From assembly GCA_030407315.1 (NCBI GenBank), contig JALQPE010001862.1, positions 1 through 64,000 of the forward strand: a stretch of 64,000 nt of DNA, given 5' to 3'. Positions 31,029 to 40,157 of this stretch are shown here, in pieces. Below the pieces are notes generated by a model. That model ran no database searches, was not told where the DNA came from, and saw nothing but the letters and a program-made list of their open reading frames with translations. Each line of letters starts with the position of its first letter. Position 1 is the stretch's first letter. A program made the translations under genes and the position numbers. The stretch comes from Asparagopsis taxiformis. Its lineage: Eukaryota > Rhodophyta > Florideophyceae > Bonnemaisoniales > Bonnemaisoniaceae.

Positions 31029-31141
31029 TGATATTGCAGTGCACTGTACATCAGATCATGATCCTGTGGGAACTGGAAAGGAGAAGGGCATAGATGATGA
31101 ATATGAATCGCTAAGAATGGCATAGCGGGTACGAGAGGAAG

Positions 31142-31149
31142 TATATAAG
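31142..31149 (+). promoter_or_regulatory. TATA box of the Harbinger transposase gene
   Basis: TATATAAG lies 31 nt before the first ATG (31173) and 166 nt before the second (31308). The short distance to the first ATG favours the second as the real start. Confidence 0.5.
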
Positions 31150-31307
31150 ATAGGAATAGACGTACGTCGATAATGTTGTGTGAACCAAGTGATCAAATTT
31201 TCCGTTGGGTAGGCATGCATCGGGTACGAACACAGAGGCAACATACCATCAAACGGTCAGTGAGAACGGGGGCTATTGGGTTATTAGGGATAATTTGGAG
31301 CAGCAAC

Positions 31308-32372
31308 ATGAATGATCAACTGCGAGTTGCAATGTTTCTCCAAGAGGTTTCACAGGAGTATGGGGACTATATGTTACGAAAAGAGCGTAAATCGATGATA
31401 TATTCGTGTACTTTCGATCTAGCAGCACTGGACGACTTTGAGTGTTTCAGGAGGTTCCGATTCGGAAAGAAGGAGCTTAATATGATCTTGGATGAGATCG
31501 AATGGAGCGGGATTTGGCTTACAATAGAAAATGGGGGTTATAAGGTTACTGGAACAGAAGCGCTCTGCGTAGTCATTCGAAGACTTACATCACCGTCAAT
31601 CTGGAGAGATCTAGAGAAGGAATTCTTCAGATCAAGTACTGCTCTATGCGAGATATTCTACTACGCTCTGGAAATGCTCCACGCCCAACTTAACTATCTA
31701 GTGACCGAATTTCATTCATCGTTCATCCACGAAAGGGCAAGCATGTATGCTTCAAAAGTCTTTGAAAGTGGCGCCCCACTCGATAGTTGCATTGGTTTTA
31801 TCGACGGAACTAACATATACATATCCAAACCAAAGGGTATTATGCGGAGAGCTACATATAATGGGCACAAAAGACGGAACTGCATGAAATTCCAAGCGTT
31901 GACCCTTCCTGATGGCCTTCTTTTCAATTTATACGGTCCAGTTGAAGGACGTCGGCATGATCTTACGCTATTTCGCAACTCCGGAATTGAACTGAGCCTA
32001 CAGAATTCTCTTCACATAGAAGGGAGACAATATTATGTTTATGCAGATTCTGCTTACGTGCTGAGGCCGTACATGATGGTAGGGTTTCGAGGAGCTAATA
32101 TGTCAGAACAGGAAGTTATGTTCAATCGGAGGATGTCCTCAGCACGAATTACTGTAGAATGGGTATTTCATGATGTGAAGAAATACTTTTCGCACATCGA
32201 CTTTCCACGGAAGATGAGAGTGGCGAAATCTCCGGTAGCTCTATGGTATTCATGCGCCTGCATATTGACCAACTTCCACACTTGCATATATGGCTCGCAA
32301 ACAAGTCAATATTTTGACTGCAACCCACCTACAATTGCAGAATACCTCTCGTTATCTCCTCCAAATATTTGA
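31308..32372 (+). CDS. PIF/Harbinger DDE transposase (354 aa)
   Basis: Belongs to the DDE_Tnp_4 type. Catalytic residues, numbered from the upstream in-frame ATG at 31173, are Asp211 in GFIDGTNIYI, Asp292 in YADSAYVLRP and Glu329 in ARITVEWVF; the last two are 36 residues apart. YNGHKRRNCMKFQ and GPVEGRRHDLTLF are typical family segments. I take the ATG at 31308 (MNDQLRVAMFL) because the one at 31173 would fall at the expected transcription start. No stop or frameshift is seen, so the enzyme may be functional, although Copia1 has split the left repeat it must recognise. Confidence 0.9.
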   Translation: MNDQLRVAMFLQEVSQEYGDYMLRKERKSMIYSCTFDLAALDDFECFRRFRFGKKELNMILDEIEWSGIWLTIENGGYKVTGTEALCVVIRRLTSPSIWRDLEKEFFRSSTALCEIFYYALEMLHAQLNYLVTEFHSSFIHERASMYASKVFESGAPLDSCIGFIDGTNIYISKPKGIMRRATYNGHKRRNCMKFQALTLPDGLLFNLYGPVEGRRHDLTLFRNSGIELSLQNSLHIEGRQYYVYADSAYVLRPYMMVGFRGANMSEQEVMFNRRMSSARITVEWVFHDVKKYFSHIDFPRKMRVAKSPVALWYSCACILTNFHTCIYGSQTSQYFDCNPPTIAEYLSLSPPNI

Positions 32373-33383
32373 ATAATAGCGCTAGTTACAGATGTGGCAC
32401 TCGCAGTGAAGACTTCTAATCACCTCGAACTGTTCACTTCGTGTGTCATTTCTGTACTCCTGTTACCAGTTGATAATAAATACTGATACTCTTATCAAAC
32501 TAGAGAGTATGCGTTGAACCATTTCACCGAATGCACACAATGTCTGAATTAAATCCCCAGCCTGCACAATACAAATTCCAGATTGCAAGCGAAGGTCGAG
32601 CAGACTACTCGGTTCTGCGACTTCATCATTACCTGATTAGCCTTCTGATGTGCTTCCTTCCCGTTCACCCCATCTTCGAGTGCCACTGTATCCTGGAAGA
32701 ATGGTTCACTGGCTTTGGACTTGTTCCCAACTAAATTTCCCCCTTGCAGTACTTAAAGAATCACATGCGATCATTGCCTCTTTTTCGAATAGCTGCCTTT
32801 GAGTAATGACCGTTTGTCTTCTCCCCTTTCATGTTAGATTATGCAAAGCACGTGGAACGGCGGAATAGGTTCTTGATTTACGAAGTACTTCATTGAGATG
32901 TACTGCGTACATCAACCATGCCATCGGACTGCGAATACCACAGAATAGGAAACAGAAAAATGAACCTTACATCCAAACTGCAGTTCAGAGCTCCTTGCAA
33001 AGTTCATAGAACGGAGATCGAGTTTCCATTCAGAACATTGCTCACGGGACATAAGGGTAGAGCTCGTATCTTTGACCTGTATGAAATTTTGGTAGAAATC
33101 AAAATTTCATCATGAATGTGTAAAGGCAGGAGGCTTGGCTGGAAGGGGATTAGAATGAGGCTGAATACAATCTTTATCGCAGATATGTAGAGCTTTGCAA
33201 GGAGAGAAGAAGAGAATCAATTCAACGGCGGCCGCATAAGTTCGATTACGACAGAAGGGTGAAAGGGAGATACTACAGAAGCTACTTGACTTCTATATAG
33301 TCGTATATCATCATGTATGCAAATGGAAATACAATTGTGGCTACAAATGCAACAAAGTTCATGCTTGCAAAGTTTACTTCTTT
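32373..33383. other. Harbinger spacer between the convergent genes
   Basis: About 1 kb between the two stop codons. Only short unrecognised frames; it should hold both 3' untranslated regions. Confidence 0.5.
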
Positions 33384-34850
33384 CTACAACTTCTGCATTA
33401 TCAGTTCCCGAAATACTCTACGGTCCTCTGCGTCTGCGCGATCTCGCGCAGCCTGTGCAGCATCCCTATTCATTCTTTCCTGCGCCTCTGCCTCTTTTTG
33501 GGCTACTTGTGCTGCAAGCTTTTCTCTCTCTAGTTCTAATTTCTTGTACTCGAGAGCTATTTCAGCATCTGATTTCTTTTCTCTCTCAATCTGTGCTGCT
33601 ATTTTGTCCCTTTCAAGCTGCAGAACGTTTCTTTCGTGTTCTAGGCGGTCTGTTCGATACTGCCTTTGCGCTTTCTGTGTCTCGACCTCCATGGCATACC
33701 GACGTACTTCTCTTTCCTCTTTGAGTTTAGCAAACTTGAACTGGTTATCTTGTGCCTGTTTCATGCTTTCAAACAATGAAGAAAGTCCATCGCTTTCCCT
33801 TCCCCTCTTCACAGCTCGTTTGGGAGAAAAATATACTTCATCCTCAACTCCACTCTCATAGTTTCGCACACGGCTTGAGGCACGTTCGCCAGACCCGGGC
33901 TCCGATGTTACCATATTCCGTAGAGCTTGAGATCGCCGCATCATTGCCATGGTACAAACTTGTGAGCCACCTATTTCTATCTCCTCGCGATTTCTCTCTT
34001 GCTCCTCATTTCTCTCATCTACCTGGGACTTTTTCTGAATCATTTCTTCACTTATTGTATGGCACAAATGTAGAAACTTTTCCAATGTGTCTTCATGACA
34101 ATCTTCCGGTTTGCATCCCTTCCTAAACTGATATATGTTCCTAGCAAATCGATCCTTACAGTGTGTAGTATCAGTCTTCCAGGACGTAACTCCCCGGTAA
34201 CGACTTCTGGAACGAGAGTTGGCCCGCATTTCTAGATCATCTCTAATTGCTTCTTTGAACTTTCTGGAAACATTTAGAGCATTAGCCACAGCCTCAAATG
34301 CGGGTAGAACTCTTCCCCGGGAGGCAGTGTGTGCTTTCTGTGACAGAACCTCTTCCATAAGAATAATATCCAATTCAGTACTGAACCTCCTTTGCATTTT
34401 GCGTTTTCGGCCATTCAAATCTGTTTCAGCGCTTCCATTTTCACTTCCATCCTCGAGCGCCCTGGCTCTTTCGACTACAGGATTGTTTTTCTGAACGTAC
34501 GCTCCATTTGGTATTCTATGTTCCATTGATTGCTGAACGGTTGAATCTCTTTCCACTGATCCGTCACACTCAATTGTTTCTGTGACATGGTCAATTGACA
34601 TATCCAGAAGTTCTTCATTTGCATCATCCGATATATCCAATTCCTGAACTTGCGCAACATAATCCGACTCGCCATGATTTCGTAGGTTTCGGACAGTTTC
34701 TTGCCGTTGCGATTCATCAAGAGGCTCAAAACACTCTCCTGATATGTTTCTGGTTTCTTCGAATCCTTCAATCGGATAAATGTGCACTAGATCAGAAACT
34801 CTTAGGCTTCTTCCTCTTTCTGTATTCATCTTGCACTGATTCCTATACAA
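33384..34850 (-). CDS. Harbinger Myb/trihelix-like DNA-binding helper (488 aa)
   Basis: The N-terminal 150 residues are acidic and unstructured. A Myb/SANT-like trihelix segment follows at about residues 155-255 (FSTELDIILMEEVLSQ, ALNVSRKFKEAI, WKTDTTHCKDRFARN). The C-terminal ~150 residues are a strongly predicted coiled coil (KEEREVRRYAMEVETQKAQR, ERDKIAAQIEREKK). In PIF/Harbinger elements such a second protein imports the transposase into the nucleus and helps bind the ends. Its ATG (MYRNQCKMNTERG) lies about 46 nt downstream of a TATAAATA box on the minus strand. Confidence 0.85.
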   Translation of the reverse strand: MYRNQCKMNTERGRSLRVSDLVHIYPIEGFEETRNISGECFEPLDESQRQETVRNLRNHGESDYVAQVQELDISDDANEELLDMSIDHVTETIECDGSVERDSTVQQSMEHRIPNGAYVQKNNPVVERARALEDGSENGSAETDLNGRKRKMQRRFSTELDIILMEEVLSQKAHTASRGRVLPAFEAVANALNVSRKFKEAIRDDLEMRANSRSRSRYRGVTSWKTDTTHCKDRFARNIYQFRKGCKPEDCHEDTLEKFLHLCHTISEEMIQKKSQVDERNEEQERNREEIEIGGSQVCTMAMMRRSQALRNMVTSEPGSGERASSRVRNYESGVEDEVYFSPKRAVKRGRESDGLSSLFESMKQAQDNQFKFAKLKEEREVRRYAMEVETQKAQRQYRTDRLEHERNVLQLERDKIAAQIEREKKSDAEIALEYKKLELEREKLAAQVAQKEAEAQERMNRDAAQAARDRADAEDRRVFRELIMQKL

Positions 34851-34895
34851 TGAACAACCACATCAAAAGAACCGTCTCCATAGATCTTGGTGCAA

Positions 34896-34903
34896 TATTT
34901 ATA
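34896..34903 (-). promoter_or_regulatory. TATA box of the Harbinger helper gene
   Basis: TATAAATA on the minus strand, 46 nt before the ATG at 34850, just inside the right inverted repeat. Confidence 0.5.
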
Positions 34904-34953
34904 CAGAAACGATGCCGAACATCTGCAATATTAAATTGATTCCAAGTCTGTTT

Positions 34954-35883
34954 GTTCTTACGAAACTTGTATCAGTCATCCTTTCCAGCTAGGTACCCAT
35001 TAATGGTGTATCTTGCTGATTAGTCTCTCTCCTTGTAATTTTTCCGGCTTGGTAGTTTGACACCTTCCTTCCTGTACATGTTGATTGCATCGTTTAGTAA
35101 CACACCTTGAATTTCAGTGCAAAGCTCTGTTGGCTGCATATCTCTCCGTTGAGATTGTTTTGTATGCTGCAGTTGAGCCGCTTGCTCTTTTGTGCCCCCT
35201 TGGAGCAAATTCAGGCAGCGTTTGTTGCTCAGTCACCGAAGAGCTGAAATGTGACTCGCAACTTGAATAACACCCCTTCTATTCGCTCTGACATAGTTCT
35301 ATTCAGCGTTTCTCGTGTTGAACCGATGATTGACTGCTGCCCTCCGGAATATACATATCGAACGACCTTCACTTGCATGATTCTATGACGTACAAGTCCG
35401 TGTTCCCTATACCAAGGAAATGTGCGTCATAGAATGATGCGTATTCGTAGATTTTGAACTCACCAGCACTTTTCAAGGTCCTTTCATAGTTTGGAGGCCT
35501 CGTATCTCGCTTTGACTGACCAGTCAAATGCGGAGAGGTTGCGGTTGTTTGGCTTAGGCAGCCAATCGCAAGAATTCGTCAATGGTAACCAGCCCCAGAG
35601 ATATGTGAAATTTCGAGTGGCTCAGCTAATTTCAGCTCCGAGATCGCCGGATATCTGCCTTTACTCTCAACGCGTTACGGTGAAATTCTGTCACGCTACT
35701 TCTCTAAATTTTTCGAACATCAGGTATACTTTCACATTTCAACGTTTGAACTGTAAGAGCCTATTGCCGTTCCCCAGATTTCCGTATGATGAAAACAGGC
35801 TTCGTGCCAGCACCGCCCGCTCAGCAAAACTGTGCACAAAATTTACCATGCAATTCCCATATGGGAACTTCAGAAATCGTCTA
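34954..35883 (-). repeat. Harbinger right inverted repeat (about 930 bp)
   Basis: Mirror image of 25373-25419 plus 30146-31028. A 62-aa ORF is identical in both arms (30774-30962 plus, 35020-35208 minus), showing how little they have diverged. Confidence 0.9.
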
Positions 35884-36337
35884 TTGACAGAAGACTAGAC
35901 TCTTCTGCTTGAGAATAGAGGAAAGTGATGTCTTCCATGATGGAAGCACCACAGCTCAGCTCCGAAATATCTGTGACGCTCCACAACCACCTCCAAACAG
36001 ACAATGCTCCACTCCGAGCGGCCTGCGCTACGTCATGCTAACGATTGCCACTACGCTTGCTGCGTCAGCAGCACAGCATACGACGGCATGACAACATGTC
36101 AATAGAAGGACGGCGGCGGAAGCGCACGGCCGAAGGATAAATAGGATGTGGGTTGAGAGAACAATAAAGAAAGGTACAGAAGTATCAGATCGGACTGCCA
36201 CGAGTGTTGGACAATGGTAGCTCCTCGCCTTCTCTTTCTTTTGTCTTTCACTTGGCAGTATATATCTATTCATTGAGCCTTGAGATCGCCGGCGGTGCGT
36301 ATGACAGGCTGTCTTGTATTAGCATCCTGATAACGAG
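35884..36337. other. Spacer between Harbinger and duplicon copy B
   Basis: No gene recognised. A GGATAAATAGG box near 36135 and a TG-starting stretch suggest an old solo LTR, but no partner or target duplication was found. Confidence 0.35.
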
Positions 36338-36575
36338 AAAAGTCAAACACAAAATATGATTTATGTTTTTCCTCAATTGAAAAAATTTTCTATTTTCCAG
36401 TCGCACACTTTGCAGTAATCCGATAACGAGATTACGTATGAATAGTTTCCATCTCAATTCAATGCTACACACGTGTACTGTAAGACATGACAGTACACGG
36501 ACGATCGCCGGCGGCCAAATGAGCGAAGGCGGAGGACAACTACGAAAATGATATGACAATTCCAGCAGCACGTGA
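36338..36575 (+). repeat. Duplicon copy B, piece 1
   Basis: Matches copy A 9413-9651. Ends in the CGTGA target duplication of Copia2 (36571-36575). Confidence 0.88.
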
Positions 36576-36695
36576 TGTTGCTGAAGGAGTAGTCCCTTAA
36601 CTCTTTACTACGTCGGCGGCGTCTGGTGGTGAACGTATAAATACTATTTTGTATTCTACTGTAATGTAGTGTATGATCTGGGTGATCATCCGACA
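36576..36695 (-). repeat. Copia2 3' LTR (120 bp)
   Basis: Downstream LTR of the minus-strand element; same sequence as 41678-41797. Confidence 0.94.
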
Positions 36696-36752
36696 CGAAG
36701 GATTACGGTAGCTTGACGCGAAAAGATGGATTGATCATCCGACAGTCGCCGC
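36696..36752 (-). other. Copia2 3' terminal module with an extra copy of the LTR start
   Basis: Read on the minus strand: GCGGCGAC, then TGTCGGATGATCA (36744 down to 36732), an exact copy of the first 13 nt of the LTR, then a linker of about 36 nt, then the LTR at 36695. The spacing of the two copies is 49 nt versus 47 nt in Copia1. Confidence 0.85.
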
Positions 36753-36761
36753 GCGTCATGA

Positions 36762-39700
36762 TTAAGTAAGCCGTAGTAATTTGACTTGTTGACGGTATTG
36801 TGCCGGCTTCAAGGCCTTTGTCAGAACGTCTGCAGCGTTGTTGGTAGATGGTATGTGTTGTAAGTCGATGCGGCTGCGTGCTATTTGTTCTTTGAGGTAA
36901 TGGTACTTCACATCAATATGTTTGGATTTGGGCGTGGGATGTGGCGTGTTGGCTGTTATGACTGCTCCGGCGTTATCCATGAAGAGCGGAGTAGGTTTTT
37001 GTTCTGGGTGTTGTAGATCGGCGAGTAGATGGCGAATACATATGACGTGCTGGGCGGTGTGATAGCCCGCGACGTATTCCGCAGCCCAAGTGCTTGGTGC
37101 TACGAATTTCTGCCTTTTTGACTGCCATGCAATGGGGACGTCGTTGTACATAATTACCGTGCCGGACGTTGATCGTCGAGTAGATTCACAAGTGGCAAAG
37201 TCGCTGTCGGAGAATGCCTTAAGCGAGCTTTGGAATTGTGTTCGGTAGTGGAGGCCTTGATTAGGCGTGTCCTTGAGGTATCTGAGGACTCGGAGTCCCG
37301 CTTGCCAGTGGAGTTTGGTCGGGTTGTGGCTATAGCGGCCGAGGAATCCCGTGATATAGGAGATGTCTGGACGTGTGGAATCGGCCAGATAGCGAAGACT
37401 ACCTACGAGTGACGTGTAGTTAAACTTGCTTGTGTCGAGTGGTTCGCTCAAGTGTTTTGTGGTATTGAGTATATCGGAGGCGACAGGAGAACTTGCTGGT
37501 TTTGCACCTGTGAGTCCAAAGCTTTGGAGCAGCGTTGCAATGTATGCGGGTTGACTGACGTGAATGCCGGTATTGTCGCGATTAACTTTCCATCCGAGGA
37601 TGTGTTTGACAGGTCCGAGGTCTTTGATGACGTATTTGGACTCTAGTTGTTGCTTGGCTGTTTCACGCAGCCGGGAGCAATTGGATACCACTAGAAAGTC
37701 ATCAATTGTGATAACAAAAAAGACAAAGTTGTCTGGGTGTGTTTTGGATCGTAGGAGGAATGTGCAGCTTTCACTGGATAAGCGTGTGAAGTTGTGCATT
37801 TCCAGGTGCTGTGATAATCCACGTGTGAATGTGCTGCACGCTTGTTTGGCACCGTACATATTGCCAGTCACTTTGCAGATGTGACCGGGATACTTGTAGG
37901 TGCCGTCAAAGCGTTGTGGCTGGTGTATGTAAAGTGGCTTGTCGGTTCCAAACGTCTCATGTAAAAAGGCTGATTCTATGTCCCAATGGTGTACCTCATA
38001 ATTGTGTGCAGCGGAAATGGCGAGTGCAAGTCGGATTGCATCTCTGTCTGCAACTGGGGATGTGATTGTGTCCGGATCATAGTGCTCGTGAGGTTTCTGT
38101 AAGTCGCCGCGAAGGTTACACCTGGTTTTGCGGGAGATGGGGATACCGTTGCCGTCCACTTTGGTTTTAAGAACCATTTTGACCGGTAGAAGTTTTGTGT
38201 TAGGTGGCAGTTGTGTATGTGGAATGTATGTGAGCGTGCCGCGGCGTTCTAGTGAGTCCAATTCCGCGTTCCAGGAGATGGCCCATTCATCTGCGTCCGG
38301 TGCCTTTCTGGCCGCTGACAGCGTTTTGGGATGGCTGAACGAGGTAGTTGGGGGTAGGGTGTGGGTTGTAGTAGGTGCAAGGGCAGGTGCAGCTTGGGTA
38401 GTGTGGTATGTGACGTATGGATCTGTATTGGGATCATACCTTTTGAAGTCTGCTATGCGACAGCGGCTAATTTTGCCCGTTTTAGGATCATAGAGATGAT
38501 AATGGTGAGAGTCGAGACGGCCTACGTAATGTAGGAGTTGTGCGCGAGGCTCAAGTTTTGTTCGTGGTTTGCGGTCGTGAACATGGCCAAGTTGACCAAA
38601 CTTGAGGAAGGTGGTGACGTCAGGCGTCTGGCCAGTCCATAATGATATAGGCGTTTTACCATGAGCCGCATGGGGTGAATGATTATGGTGGTCAACGGCT
38701 GCGTGCAGGGCATAGTCCCATAGTATGAATGGGAGTCCTGATGTAATCAGGAGGGAGCGTGTTGTGTCCATGAGACTGCGATTGATGCGTTCCGCGAGCG
38801 CGTTCTCTTGGGGGCTGTGCGGTATAGTGGCGTGTGTTGTGATATGCTGCGAGTGGAAATATTGTTGGAGGGAATGACTGAAGTACTCTTTTGCGTTATC
38901 CATGGTAACGTCAGTGACGCGTAGAGGAGTTAGTGTGTGGATGCGATCGATATATTGTTGTATGTGTGCCGCAGCTTTGTTTTTCTGAGGGGCTAGATGA
39001 ACATGTAAGAAGCGGCTATGTTCGTCGAGGAAGGTGGCAAAGTAGCGGTTCTTGTGGATGGATGGGGGGTTGAACGGGCCGCAGACATCAGTATGGATGT
39101 GTGCACAAAGGGGTGCCGTGCGCGCTCGTGGTCGAAATGGAGCTGATGTCTGTTTGCCGAGAGCACATCCGGTGCACGTCAGTTTGGGTGGTGGTGATTT
39201 GAGCGTGTTGGGGAGGCCTGTGACGAGCCTTCGGACGGCTAATTGTTGTATGCGAGCGGGGTGAAGATGTCCAAGTCGGATGTGCCATTCATGATAATCT
39301 TGTACGATTTGTGATGGCGTGGTTGTCGGCTGTGGACGGAGCGGTAATGTGAGCTGTGTGGGGGTTGCTTTAGTGCCAGATTCTTTATTCTTGTCGGGAG
39401 TGGCGTCCTGTATCGTGCTGGACAAGGGGCTGACGATTTTTGTTGGGTGTTGTATGCGTCGTGGTGGGGTTGGCGTCGCAGGGAGTTCAGTGTCTTCTGT
39501 GCGTGTGGATTTGTGCCTATTCTCGGAGGAAGGGTGGGAATTCTTGATTGTTTGATGAGTGGTGTCTGTGCTTTGGCTCGGTGCGGTGGATGTAAGTGGG
39601 CTGGAGAAGGTGACCTTTCTTGGTGTTTTGGGTGGTACTGTGACCGATGTGGCCGGTCGATTGTTGTTCTGTTTCGTCTCATGGTGAGCTGTAAGACGAA

Positions 39701-40157
39701 ATGGTCGCGGCTTAGTTACAGTGGGTTTGTACGCGCGTGGGGGTGCGGTGGGTGCCGTTGTTTTGGTGGAAGTGGAGGATTGTTTTGGCTTTTTTTCGCA
39801 AGAGGGGGGAGGGAGGGAACGTGCTCCATTACATTGGTTGTGATGGGAATGCGGGGCGACAGGAGAGGTGGGAAGGAAATAGAGATTGTCCCTGCATGGT
39901 GCTGTGGCTATGATTTGGGAAGGGTGAGGCGGTGGCTGTCGCTTTGTAATGTAAGCCGCTCGTCGCTGGAATATGACGTCGTTGTCGGAGGTTAGTTGTC
40001 CCACTGACAGTAAATTGTGTTGTGCGGACGGCATTGCTACCGCCCGAGGGATCTTCAAAGACTTTTTGGTCGATATAGGTATGGTTAGAGGTCCCTGGTG
40101 TGTGATTGTCGCTTTCTGTCCGGTTGCCGTGGTGGTTTGCGACGATGTCGGTGTCAT
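36762..40157 (-). CDS. Copia2 pol polyprotein (at least 1131 aa)
   Basis: The protease motif LLDSGAAPTH lies in this frame just upstream of the first ATG (at about 40190-40205), so the real product begins in the overlap with gag. Then follow the pre-integrase zinc part (HIRLGHLHPARI, CTGCALGKQTSAPF), integrase core HTDVCGPF, TMDNAKEYF and ALAERINRS, reverse transcriptase with WDIESAFLHE and TIDDFLVV, and RNase H with SDSDFATC, FMDNAGAV and AADVLTKALKPAQ. The long low-complexity Pro/Thr-rich linker between protease and integrase is unusual. No internal stop. Confidence 0.92.
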   Translation of the reverse strand: MTPTSSQTTTATGQKATITHQGPLTIPISTKKSLKIPRAVAMPSAQHNLLSVGQLTSDNDVIFQRRAAYITKRQPPPHPSQIIATAPCRDNLYFLPTSPVAPHSHHNQCNGARSLPPPSCEKKPKQSSTSTKTTAPTAPPRAYKPTVTKPRPFRLTAHHETKQNNNRPATSVTVPPKTPRKVTFSSPLTSTAPSQSTDTTHQTIKNSHPSSENRHKSTRTEDTELPATPTPPRRIQHPTKIVSPLSSTIQDATPDKNKESGTKATPTQLTLPLRPQPTTTPSQIVQDYHEWHIRLGHLHPARIQQLAVRRLVTGLPNTLKSPPPKLTCTGCALGKQTSAPFRPRARTAPLCAHIHTDVCGPFNPPSIHKNRYFATFLDEHSRFLHVHLAPQKNKAAAHIQQYIDRIHTLTPLRVTDVTMDNAKEYFSHSLQQYFHSQHITTHATIPHSPQENALAERINRSLMDTTRSLLITSGLPFILWDYALHAAVDHHNHSPHAAHGKTPISLWTGQTPDVTTFLKFGQLGHVHDRKPRTKLEPRAQLLHYVGRLDSHHYHLYDPKTGKISRCRIADFKRYDPNTDPYVTYHTTQAAPALAPTTTHTLPPTTSFSHPKTLSAARKAPDADEWAISWNAELDSLERRGTLTYIPHTQLPPNTKLLPVKMVLKTKVDGNGIPISRKTRCNLRGDLQKPHEHYDPDTITSPVADRDAIRLALAISAAHNYEVHHWDIESAFLHETFGTDKPLYIHQPQRFDGTYKYPGHICKVTGNMYGAKQACSTFTRGLSQHLEMHNFTRLSSESCTFLLRSKTHPDNFVFFVITIDDFLVVSNCSRLRETAKQQLESKYVIKDLGPVKHILGWKVNRDNTGIHVSQPAYIATLLQSFGLTGAKPASSPVASDILNTTKHLSEPLDTSKFNYTSLVGSLRYLADSTRPDISYITGFLGRYSHNPTKLHWQAGLRVLRYLKDTPNQGLHYRTQFQSSLKAFSDSDFATCESTRRSTSGTVIMYNDVPIAWQSKRQKFVAPSTWAAEYVAGYHTAQHVICIRHLLADLQHPEQKPTPLFMDNAGAVITANTPHPTPKSKHIDVKYHYLKEQIARSRIDLQHIPSTNNAADVLTKALKPAQYRQQVKLLRLT

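Larger units (their letters stand above)
25373..35883. mobile_element. PIF/Harbinger DNA transposon with about 930-bp terminal inverted repeats
   Basis: The element has two genes facing each other: a DDE transposase (plus, 31308-32372) and a Myb/trihelix helper (minus, 33384-34850), the usual pair for PIF/Harbinger. The outer ends TAGACGATTTCTG and CAGAAATCGTCTA mirror each other and the match continues inward almost perfectly for about 930 bp, to 31028 on the left (Copia1 removed) and 34954 on the right. Outside the ends, left CAT and right TTG do not make a clear 3-bp TWA target duplication, so the exact termini are uncertain. Copia1 is inserted 47 bp inside the left end. Without Copia1 the element would be about 5.8 kb. 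Confidence 0.88.

Noticed and set aside
25370..35886. Three-base TWA target duplication for the Harbinger element
   Set aside because: Flanks read CAT (left) and TTG (right) outside the mirrored TAGACG ends; they do not match, so no duplication is claimed.
36085..36275. Possible solo LTR with a TATA-like box next to duplicon copy B
   Set aside because: No matching LTR elsewhere in the window and no target duplication found.
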